Shown here: positions 7,316 to 13,107 of the stretch, one piece after another
How the letters are laid out: each line of letters begins with the position of its first letter
How positions within the stretch are numbered: position 1 is the stretch's first letter
NCBI GenBank assembly: GCA_938017765.1
Contig: CALIJH010000085.1
Location: 1-13,107 of the forward strand
Length of the DNA: 13,107 bases
Source: an uncultured Leptotrichia sp.
Lineage (GTDB): Bacteria; Fusobacteriota; Fusobacteriia; Fusobacteriales; Leptotrichiaceae
Direction: 5' to 3'
Position numbers and translations under genes: made by a program
The notes under the pieces: generated by a model
Databases searched by the model: none
Seen by the model: the letters and a program-made list of their open reading frames with translations, nothing else
Told to the model about the DNA's origin: nothing

Positions 7316-8160
7316 ATTTCTCCCTTACTTATTCTAATTTCTCTTGCAGCTGCAAGACAAAAAACTATAATTTCAGTTTCATACTTATTTGGATTTTTAT
7401 TTAAATTTTCTTTTTTATAATTTTCTTCTTTATGATTTTTTTCTTCATAATATTTTTCTCTATAATTTTTCTCTCTGTTATCTATTTTATTGTTTCTCAT
7501 TTTATTTTTATTGATATTCTCTTTGTCGCTAATTTTTTCTAAAATACTCTTCTTTATTTCCTTTAATGTTGCTCCTGTAGTTATAATATCATCGACAATG
7601 AGTATTCTTTTATTTTTAAAATCTATATTCTTTCCTACAGAAAAACTTCCCTCTATATTTTTTCTACGTAATTTTTCATCAAGCAATTTATGCATTTTCT
7701 CAGTATTTTTAATACGTTTTAGTTGAATATAGTTGATGTCAAGACATTTCAGTATCTCATCAACCTGATTATATCCTCTCTCGTTTTTTCTCTGTATATT
7801 TACAGGTACACTTATGACAAAATCTATTTTTTCTCTCTGAATGACAAATTCAAATTCCTTTTTTATCATATCAGCAATTAATTTTGCAAGTTTCTTTTTC
7901 CTGTGATATTTATAGGAAAAAATCAATTTTTTAAAATCTTCATCATAATCCCAAATATAATATATGTTGTTTAGTTTTCTCAATTTCTTAAGATTTAAAA
8001 GTCTATTTTCAGTTTCACCTGATACAGTCCCATACCCGACTAACTCCTCCCCCGAGATTATGTCCTCATTTCTGAAAATCATCCTTTTAAAATTAAGAAT
8101 ACTTTTTTGTATACAGGATTTTATGTCAATAATTTTTAATAGGTTTTTTGACTTTTTCAA
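7312..8160 (-). CDS. comF: ComF-family phosphoribosyltransferase-like protein
   Basis: This is a cytoplasmic protein of the ComF/GntX family, needed for DNA uptake in naturally competent bacteria. The match rests on DEDFKKLIFSYKYHRKKKLA (74-93), ISVPVNIQRKNERGYNQVDE (116-135) and the PRPP-binding loop ILIVDDIITTGATL (186-199). Two features are odd. The usual N-terminal zinc-binding Cys pairs are absent; only C16 remains. A Lys/Asn/Glu-rich insertion (about 210-260), with pentapeptide repeats, sits before the final strand VFCLAAARE. The start is uncertain. TTG at 8160 gives the length expected for the family but has no ribosome site and overlaps the previous gene by 35 nt; the first ATG is at 8082 (residue 27), also with a poor site. 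The end overlaps the GH13-like gene by 4 nt, implying coupled translation. Confidence 0.82.
   Translation of the reverse strand: MKKSKNLLKIIDIKSCIQKSILNFKRMIFRNEDIISGEELVGYGTVSGETENRLLNLKKLRKLNNIYYIWDYDEDFKKLIFSYKYHRKKKLAKLIADMIKKEFEFVIQREKIDFVISVPVNIQRKNERGYNQVDEILKCLDINYIQLKRIKNTEKMHKLLDEKLRRKNIEGSFSVGKNIDFKNKRILIVDDIITTGATLKEIKKSILEKISDKENINKNKMRNNKIDNREKNYREKYYEEKNHKEENYKKENLNKNPNKYETEIIVFCLAAAREIRISKGEI
7393..7467 (-). repeat. Degenerate 15-bp tandem repeat inside comF
   Basis: This DNA encodes successive five-residue units NYREK, YYEEK, NHKEE, NYKKE and NLNKN (ComF residues 232-256), i.e. about five diverged copies of a 15-bp unit. They lie in the charged low-complexity insertion near the C-terminus. 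The repeat length is a multiple of three, so copy changes would keep the frame. Confidence 0.6.
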
Positions 8161-8326
8161 TTACTTTTGCCGAGTATGTTTCAGTATAACCGCAATTCTG
8201 ACATATTTTCAGATAAAATGTATCAAGTGATATTTTTGCTTCTCCAAGTTTTTTTGTAGGTAAAGCTATTGTTTTTACTTCACAGCTCGTTGAGCCGCAT
8301 TTCAGACATTTTTCATTGTTTTTCAT
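8126..8326 (-). CDS. Small zinc-ribbon protein, predicted nucleic-acid-binding
   Basis: The 66-residue protein has two Cys pairs, C7-x-x-C10-Gly and C42-x-x-C45-Gly, that would bind one zinc ion as a ribbon. An extra C15 lies between them. The pattern, with LPTKKLG (22-28) and CQNCGYTETYSAK (42-54), resembles small DUF2082-type zinc-ribbon proteins annotated as nucleic-acid-binding; the molecular role is unknown. The ATG at 8326 has GAGGTGA, and that site overlaps the yraN stop codon, so translation is probably coupled. Its 3' end runs into the TTG proposed as the comF start. Its place next to comF, whose own zinc-binding Cys pairs are missing, is noted separately. Confidence 0.8.
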   Translation of the reverse strand: MKNNEKCLKCGSTSCEVKTIALPTKKLGEAKISLDTFYLKICQNCGYTETYSAKVIEKVKKPIKNY

Positions 8327-8335
8327 CTTTTCACC

Positions 8336-8692
8336 TCAGAATGCATTTTTTATCCAGTTAATATCGTTTTTTAAGCCGTTTCCCGTTATTCCTACAACAT
8401 CATATCTGATATTGCCTTTCCATTTGTTTTTAGAAATATAGACCTGTGATGATTTTATTATTCTTTCCTGCTTTTTTTTGCTGACCATTTCGATAGCTTC
8501 TCCGTAATTATTGTTTTTTCTGTATTTTACTTCTATAAATACAAGCGTTTTTGTCGATTTTTCCAAAAATATTAGGTCAATCTCCCCATATTTTGTATAA
8601 TAGTTGTTTTCTACAAACAGAAAATTTTCTCTTTCTAAAAATTCTCTGACAATATCCTCAAATTTAAACCCTATTTCCCTCTTATTTTTCAT
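8336..8692 (-). CDS. yraN: YraN/UPF0102 family endonuclease-like protein
   Basis: The 118-residue protein is of the YraN family, predicted to have a restriction-endonuclease-like fold, possibly acting on branched or recombining DNA. The active-site pattern is visible: E8/E12 in the first helix region, GEIDLIF (36-42) and FIEVKYR (52-58), i.e. E-x-D and E-x-K. The length is normal for the family. The ATG at 8692 overlaps the end of rnhB by 11 nt, and a GGGGGTT run inside rnhB is the likely ribosome site. The rnhB-yraN pairing is common in many bacteria, which supports both calls. The function is not biochemically settled in most species. Confidence 0.9.
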   Translation of the reverse strand: MKNKREIGFKFEDIVREFLERENFLFVENNYYTKYGEIDLIFLEKSTKTLVFIEVKYRKNNNYGEAIEMVSKKKQERIIKSSQVYISKNKWKGNIRYDVVGITGNGLKNDINWIKNAF

Positions 8693-9347
8693 TAAAAATT
8701 TTTAACCCCCTATTTTTCTCTTTTGTTTTCTTATCATTATTTTTCATATTTCCTAATATTTTACTTAAGAAAGATTTTCTGTGATATCTGCACGGACCTT
8801 TTTCCAATAATATTTCTTTATGTAATTTTGTTCCGTATCCTTTATGCTTTTCAAATTTATATTCGGGAAATTCTTTTGACATTTCTATAAGCATTCTGTC
8901 CCTTGTAACTTTTGCTACTATGGAAGCCGCTGCAATGGACAATGATTTACCGTCTCCTTTAATTACCGCTTCCTGTTTCTCATTGTATTCCCTTATTTTA
9001 TGATTTCCGTCTACAAGGACAATATCAAAAGCCGTTTTCTCATTTACTTTTTTTATCGCTCTTCTCATTGCTGAAAATGTAGCATTCAATATGTTAATTT
9101 CGTCTATTTCTTTTTCATCGGCTATACCTATTCCCACAACACATTTTTCAATTATCAGTTCAAACAGTTGCTCTCTCTTCTTTTCCGTCAATTTTTTTGA
9201 ATCATTTATTTCTTCGAGTTCTTTAAAATACTGAATTATGATGACAGCCGCAGCTACAACAGGACCTGCCAGAGGACCTCTTCCTGCCTCATCTACTCCC
9301 ACTATTATTTGTTTATAATTTTCATCAAATTCTCTTAACGTACTCAT
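8682..9347 (-). CDS. rnhB: Ribonuclease HII
   Basis: RNase HII nicks RNA in RNA-DNA hybrids, including single ribonucleotides misincorporated into DNA. The 221-residue protein shows the whole family signature: VGVDEAGRGPLAGPV (16-30) with catalytic D19 and E20, NDSKKLTEKKRE (48-59), D113 in LVDGNHKI, VIKGDGKSLSIAAASIVAKV (128-147) with D132 as the probable fourth metal ligand, and HKGYGTKLH towards the end followed by HRKSF. No residue expected for activity is missing. The ATG at 9347 has AAGGAG at good spacing, 18 nt after the rluD stop. The last residues (about 200-221) form a basic Lys/Asn-rich tail. It lies in the middle of the long operon. Confidence 0.96.
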   Translation of the reverse strand: MSTLREFDENYKQIIVGVDEAGRGPLAGPVVAAAVIIIQYFKELEEINDSKKLTEKKREQLFELIIEKCVVGIGIADEKEIDEINILNATFSAMRRAIKKVNEKTAFDIVLVDGNHKIREYNEKQEAVIKGDGKSLSIAAASIVAKVTRDRMLIEMSKEFPEYKFEKHKGYGTKLHKEILLEKGPCRYHRKSFLSKILGNMKNNDKKTKEKNRGLKIFNEK

Positions 9348-9365
9348 ATTACTCCTTTAAATAAC

Positions 9366-10166
9366 TTATAAATCATTCAAATCAAATTCAAGTTTTATAT
9401 TGTTCAATGCTTTTCTAAAATCTTCAGGTATTTCCGATATAAATTTCATCGGCTTTTCTGTAACAGGGTGTAAAAACTCAAGCTTATATGCGTGAAGCAT
9501 CTGCCTTTTTTCACTATCTTTACGTCCATATACCATATCTCCTAATATGGGATAGCCCATATATTTCATATGAACCCTTATTTGATGTGTTCTCCCTGTT
9601 TCAATATATACTTTAACTAATGTAAACAGCTCATTTGAGCATATTACATTATAATTTGTTATAGCTTCTTTTCCTCTGTCATTTCCTTTTATGACCGTCA
9701 TTTTTTTTCTGTCATCAGTATCACGACCTATTTGTGTTACTATTCTTCCTTTTTCTTTAGTCAGTTTTCCTTTTAATATTGCCAAATAAGTTTTTTTTAT
9801 TTTTTTTTCCTGAAACATTTTCGCAAGATTTATATGAGCCTTATCATTTTTTGCTATTACTATGAGTCCGCTTGTGTCTTTGTCCAGTCTATGTACTATT
9901 CCCGGTCTTATTTCTCCGTTTATCCCCGATAAATCTTTTATATGATACAAGATCGCATTTACAAGGGTTCCAGAATAATGCCCCTGAGCAGGATGTACTA
10001 CCAGCCCCGCATTTTTATTTATTACGGCAATATCCTCATCTTCGTAAATGATATCTATCTTTATATTCTCAGGAATTATTTCAGTTTGCTCCGTTTCAGG
10101 TATAAATATTTCTATCCTGTCATTTTCCTCAATTTTATAAGAAGACTTTATTTTCTTATTATTTTT
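9366..10166 (-). pseudogene. rluD: RluD-type 23S rRNA pseudouridine synthase, 5' end missing
   Basis: RluD-type enzymes make pseudouridines in 23S rRNA. The reading frame is open from the stop at 9366 up to a TAG at 10179-10181. Going upstream from residue Leu at 9950 it encodes AVINKNAGLVVHPAQGHYSG and, before that, NNKKIKSSYKIEENDRIEIF, the second half of an S4 domain. The catalytic motif HRLDKDTSG and the later ETGRTHQIRVHMKYMGYPI are intact. No ATG, GTG or TTG occurs in frame before the TTG at 9950, which lies inside the catalytic domain. So the first roughly 45-50 residues, including half of the S4 domain, are missing and replaced by unrelated AT-rich DNA at about 10,162-10,175. The gene may be intact in the real genome if this joint is an artefact. 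Confidence 0.88.
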
Positions 10167-10354
10167 TTCTTTTTTGTACTATCTTTTATAATTGTATATC
10201 CAGTTTCTAAAAAAAACTTTTCTAATTTTTCATATTTAATTCCACCATTTTTTTCCATACTATATTTATTATCTTCGTAAAATCTTTCAAACAAAGCAAG
10301 TCTTGTTGCTTTTTTCATATCTTCATAACTTTGAAACTTATCTATTAAAGCCAT
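10148..10354 (-). CDS. Unrecognised 68-residue protein abutting the rluD junction
   Basis: I do not recognise this family. It is charged, without signal peptide or membrane segment, and begins MALIDKFQSYEDMKKATRLA. The ATG at 10354 has a good AAGGAAGGA site, so it is likely a real gene start. Its last residues (KKKKIIRK) come from the A-rich joint and from rluD DNA read in another frame. The natural protein therefore either ends near Lys-Asp-Ser-Thr or continued further before the join; treat its C-terminus as unreliable. It follows the paralogous genes by 18 nt and probably belongs to their operon. Confidence 0.55.
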   Translation of the reverse strand: MALIDKFQSYEDMKKATRLALFERFYEDNKYSMEKNGGIKYEKLEKFFLETGYTIIKDSTKKKKIIRK

Positions 10355-10372
10355 TTATATTCCTTCCTTTCT

Positions 10373-11158
10373 TTAATATTCTATTTCTATTTCTGTATTT
10401 TTTTTATTTTTTTCTAATTCTGGATATTCTTCTTTTATAACTTGTTTAACTGTATTTGCAATTTTAAAATCTAATATTTCAAGTCTTTCACTATCATAAT
10501 TTTCTTTTTCTAATATGTCTTTTATGTTTGTTACTATATCTTTAATTTGTGTTTTACCTTCTTTTATAGTTTCTCTTGTTAAATCTTTTAAAAGTTCATC
10601 TTTCTTTTCTAGTATTTTTGTATATGGATTATCAATTTGTTTTAACTCAACTAATTTTTCAACATCAGAAATATAATCACATTTTCCAAAAGTAGCATCT
10701 TTATAAAAACTAGGTAAAAATCTTAATATTTCTGTTTCTTTTTCAATTTCTTTTTCAATATTTTTTGAGATTTCTAATATTTTTTTATCATATTCTTCTT
10801 TACCACCAAATTCTAATGTTGCAGCAAATTCTGATATTGCATATTTATCATTTAAATGATAACCAATACTTTCAGCTGAACCTTCTATAAAATCAACTTT
10901 TTTTGCATTAGGTAAATTACCTAAAACACTTTGAAATTCAATTAAACCAGTATTTCTAATATTATATTCTAAATTATAATGTTCTACTATATTTGCACAT
11001 TTTTCTTTTCTTTCATCTTCCTTATAATAAGGATCGTTTTTTTCTAATTCAAAACCTTTTTTATACATGTATCCTATAATTCCTAACTTTACATCACTAA
11101 TTGTCATTTCATAATTTTCAAAATCATTAATTTCTTTAATTCTTTCTTTAATATTCAT
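10373..11158 (-). CDS. Paralogous unknown protein, copy 3
   Basis: A 261-residue soluble, charged protein of no family I recognise. I place the start at the ATG at 11158, because AAGGAG lies just ahead of it. The ORF can be extended seven codons to a TTG at 11179, but that TTG overlaps the preceding gene's end and has no ribosome site. It is the most diverged of three tandem copies. IKEINDFENYEMTISDVKLG, then Ile-Ile-Gly-Tyr-Met-Tyr-Lys-Lys-Gly, corresponds to the N-termini of the other two. AESIGYHL matches their AEEFGLHL, and KILEKKDELLKDL matches their middle helix. No Cys clusters, signal peptide or nucleotide-binding motif is visible. The end is Glu/Lys-rich. Confidence 0.72.
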   Translation of the reverse strand: MNIKERIKEINDFENYEMTISDVKLGIIGYMYKKGFELEKNDPYYKEDERKEKCANIVEHYNLEYNIRNTGLIEFQSVLGNLPNAKKVDFIEGSAESIGYHLNDKYAISEFAATLEFGGKEEYDKKILEISKNIEKEIEKETEILRFLPSFYKDATFGKCDYISDVEKLVELKQIDNPYTKILEKKDELLKDLTRETIKEGKTQIKDIVTNIKDILEKENYDSERLEILDFKIANTVKQVIKEEYPELEKNKKNTEIEIEY

Positions 11159-11168
11159 TTTTTTCTCC

Positions 11169-12029
11169 TTATTTTTCAAAATCTATTTCCTTTTCATTTC
11201 TTTCTTTTTCTTCATTTAAAAGTACATTTTTATAATATTTATATTTTTCATCATAATTTGGAAATTCTTTATTTAAAACAAAATTAATTTTATCACTATC
11301 ATCTAATGAATATGAATTTTTATAACCTAAATTTCTCATATTCTCTGTAATAACATGGTTCATCATAATTGTATCAGTTGTATCATCTTTTATTTTTTCT
11401 TTTATAAATTCTTTTAGAACTTCATCTTTTTGCTTGAAATATTCTATGTCAGCATTAGAATTTTTATTAATTATTTTCTTCAAATCTTTTATATTTACAA
11501 AACCTGTTTCAAATTCATTATTTTCAAAATCTAATGTTTGAACTTCTGAAATAATTTCTTCAATTTCAAATCTTGTTCTTTCTTTTTCATTTCTTAATAA
11601 GTTTTTTACAAAGTAACTTTCTGGATTTAAGTCTGTTTCAATATATTCCATCATATCTTTTGACATTCTAATATATTCCTCTGTATCTTCTTTATTTTTT
11701 TGAGTTTGAGTTTCTAAAATTTTCCCTTTTTCATCTAAATGTAGTCCAAATTCTTCAGCTCTTTTTGAAACAAATTCAACTTTTTCCTTTAAACTTGAAT
11801 AATCTTTCCCTAAAAAGCTTTCAAATTCACTTTGAAAAGCATAAAGAATAGCTCTTTCTACATGTTTATACTCTATATAATCTTCTTTTTTATTTCTATT
11901 ATTTTCCAAATATTCCATTCCTTTTTCTAGTGCATAAGATTTTATAGTTTCTTTATACTCATTAAAACTCATATTTTCTTCTTTTATGTTTAATTCCATA
12001 ATTTGATTTTTAATTTTTTCAAAGTTCAT
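11169..12029 (-). CDS. Paralogous unknown protein, copy 2
   Basis: A 286-residue charged protein, probably cytoplasmic and largely helical. Residues 10-37 (IMELNIKEENMSFNEYKE and on to the Lys-Gly) align with copy 1. RAEEFGLHLD (90-99) is identical to copy 1, and NLGYKNSYSL (233-242) matches its DLGYKNAYLL. The helix FKQKDEVLKEFIKEKIK (198-214) is shared by all three. No enzyme motif is evident. The ATG at 12029 uses an AAGGAG site lying within the end of copy 1 (3-nt gap), indicating coupled translation. Base composition is about 20 % GC, lower than the Leptotrichia-like genes to the left. I cannot assign a function; tandem charged paralogues occur on mobile elements, but nothing here proves that. 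Confidence 0.75.
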   Translation of the reverse strand: MNFEKIKNQIMELNIKEENMSFNEYKETIKSYALEKGMEYLENNRNKKEDYIEYKHVERAILYAFQSEFESFLGKDYSSLKEKVEFVSKRAEEFGLHLDEKGKILETQTQKNKEDTEEYIRMSKDMMEYIETDLNPESYFVKNLLRNEKERTRFEIEEIISEVQTLDFENNEFETGFVNIKDLKKIINKNSNADIEYFKQKDEVLKEFIKEKIKDDTTDTIMMNHVITENMRNLGYKNSYSLDDSDKINFVLNKEFPNYDEKYKYYKNVLLNEEKERNEKEIDFEK

Positions 12030-12032
12030 TTT

Positions 12033-12950
12033 TCAAACTCCTTTTTCCATTTCAATATTTTTTTCTTTTATATTTGTGTTTAAGATTTCTTTTCCATATC
12101 TTTCTGGGTAAGCTATGTTTTTTTCTTCAAAGTATTTTTCAGAAAGTCTATATATATTTCTTGTATGTTCTAATAAATAAGCATTTTTATATCCTAAATC
12201 TTTTAAAACATCAATAAAATCTTCTTTATTTTGATAATTAGATAACATTAAATCTTCACCATTTTTTATTTTTTCTATTTTTTCTTCTATAAATTCTTTA
12301 AACATTTCTTCAAATAACTTATTTTTTTCTTCAAAATAATCGCTTTCTTTATTATCTTTAATTTTTTCTTCAATCATTTTTTTGACATCTTCTAATTTAA
12401 TAAGTTTAAAAGAATAAACTTCTTCAACACCAGTTTCATCAAAACTCTTTAATTTGTTTAAATCTTCATTTACATCTTCTTCAATAGTTTTGGCATCTAC
12501 AAATAAAGTACCACTACAATGATAATGATAAGCATTATCAAAATTTGTAATATAGTAACCTTCATCATCTGATTTTAATTTTCTTTCCCAATCTTTTTCT
12601 ATTTCATCTGTTTTAAATTCTTCAATTTGTGCAGAAACATCTAAATGTAAACCAAATTCTTCTGCTCTTTGTTCAAGATATTCAATTTTTCCTTTTGGAG
12701 TTCTATCACCTAAATAACTGTTATATTCATCATAAAGTACATTTCTTATTTGAGAAGATAATTCACTTTTTATTACCATATCTTTATTATTTAATCCTCT
12801 TTTATTATTGTACCAATCATCTTTTAATTCATTTTCCAATCCTTTTTGATACATATAGTTAATTATTCCTTCTTTAAATTCTTTGTAACTCATATTTTCT
12901 TCTCTTTTGTTCAATTCATTAATTTTATCTTGATATTTTTCTAAATTCAT
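12033..12950 (-). CDS. Paralogous unknown protein, copy 1 (first gene of the operon)
   Basis: A 305-residue charged protein, unrecognised. It shares with copy 2 the N-terminal block INELNKREENMSYKEFKE (10-27), the block RAEEFGLHLD (95-104), a central helix (about 205-225) and DLGYKNAYLL (251-260). It differs by an extra segment (about 127-165) containing YHYHC (141-145), a His/Cys cluster that could bind a metal but is a single copy and may mean nothing. There is no signal peptide or membrane helix. The ATG at 12950 has AAAGGAG and is preceded by an extended -10 promoter, so this gene leads the transcript through copies 2 and 3 and the 68-residue ORF. Confidence 0.75.
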   Translation of the reverse strand: MNLEKYQDKINELNKREENMSYKEFKEGIINYMYQKGLENELKDDWYNNKRGLNNKDMVIKSELSSQIRNVLYDEYNSYLGDRTPKGKIEYLEQRAEEFGLHLDVSAQIEEFKTDEIEKDWERKLKSDDEGYYITNFDNAYHYHCSGTLFVDAKTIEEDVNEDLNKLKSFDETGVEEVYSFKLIKLEDVKKMIEEKIKDNKESDYFEEKNKLFEEMFKEFIEEKIEKIKNGEDLMLSNYQNKEDFIDVLKDLGYKNAYLLEHTRNIYRLSEKYFEEKNIAYPERYGKEILNTNIKEKNIEMEKGV

Positions 12951-12978
12951 TTTTTACTCCTTTCATTCTTTTAAAAGT

Positions 12979-12987
12979 ATTATACCA
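12979..12987 (-). promoter_or_regulatory. Extended -10 promoter of the paralogue operon
   Basis: The minus strand reads TGGTATAAT: a perfect TATAAT (12979-12984) with the TG extension, 28 nt before the ATG at 12950. No good -35 is present at 16-18 nt. Upstream (12988-13107) is very AT-rich noncoding DNA with a TTGACA at 13082-13087 whose partner box is badly spaced; nothing else was found there. Confidence 0.6.
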
Positions 12988-13107
12988 TTTTTACTTGTTT
13001 TCATTGTATATATATTATATATTATCTTTATTACTTATTTTTTATACATTTTTACTTTTTTTATTATATCAATATTAATTTTGTCAATTTTCTTATATCT
13101 ATCATTT

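Noticed and set aside
7490..8230. Plus-strand ORFs of 78 and 88 codons rich in Phe/Ile/Leu
   Set aside because: They are antisense to comF; the hydrophobic look is the complement of Lys/Asn-rich codons.
9942..10280. Plus-strand 112-codon hydrophobic ORF crossing the rluD joint
   Set aside because: Antisense to rluD, no ribosome site, and its membrane-like composition follows from AT-rich complement.
11158..11179. Seven-codon N-terminal extension of paralogue copy 3 to a TTG
   Set aside because: The extension contains the AAGGAG ribosome site of the downstream ATG and overlaps the end of copy 2.
12990..13060. TATATATTATATATTA runs as a replication origin or iteron array
   Set aside because: Simple AT-rich sequence without regular spacing, DnaA-box-like words or a replication gene nearby.
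13063..13087. TTGACA with TATAAT near the right end as a promoter
   Set aside because: The spacer is only 13 nt, and an extended -10 promoter sits nearer the gene.
1..13107. CRISPR array, tRNA, rRNA, riboswitch or transposase
   Set aside because: No regularly spaced repeats, cloverleaf, conserved RNA motif or transposase signature was seen on either strand by eye.

Overview
The window looks like a whole assembled contig: both ends cut through or run off genes, and it is made of three stretches of clearly different base composition. Bases 1 to about 390 are GC-rich (hand counts of the first three lines give about 60 %). Bases about 390 to 10,165 are AT-rich (roughly 28-38 % GC in lines I counted). 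Bases about 10,165 to 13,107 are even poorer in GC (roughly 17-23 %). The gene content, spelling and codon use of the middle stretch suggest Leptotrichiaceae (Fusobacteriota; a Leptotrichia-like oral or mucosal bacterium). The GC-rich end would fit a Selenomonas-like Negativicute. Both assignments are inference, because no database search was possible.

Layout, all genes on the minus strand. The left end holds the first 76 codons of a penicillin-binding D,D-carboxypeptidase (dacA type) with its own promoter, then a noncoding junction zone. The Leptotrichia-like stretch carries pepF (M3 oligopeptidase), a YlmH-type S4 RNA-binding protein, a small YkvA/DUF1232 protein, and an exported double-PepSY protein. 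Upstream of these lies a tight six-gene run read in the order 'rluD (5'-truncated) - rnhB - yraN - Zn-ribbon protein - comF-like - exported GH13 amylase-like protein. Most of its members overlap or nearly touch, so it was probably one transcript whose promoter is missing because rluD is cut.

The right-hand stretch has a 68-codon ORF abutting the broken rluD, then three tandem genes (261, 286 and 305 aa) that are diverged copies of one another and that I cannot assign to a family. They follow one extended -10 promoter and form an operon with 3-18 nt gaps.

The two points deserving most attention are (1) the two abrupt junctions, at about 375-405 and about 10,162-10,175, which could be assembly or amplification chimeras or, for the right one, a real insertion into rluD; and (2) the GH13-like protein, which keeps the fold motifs of a neopullulanase-type enzyme but has Val in place of the nucleophile Asp and has lost other active-site residues. 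Smaller oddities are the duplicated pepF leader with a hairpin, pentapeptide repeats in the ComF-like protein, and a string of micro-ORFs ahead of a terminator.
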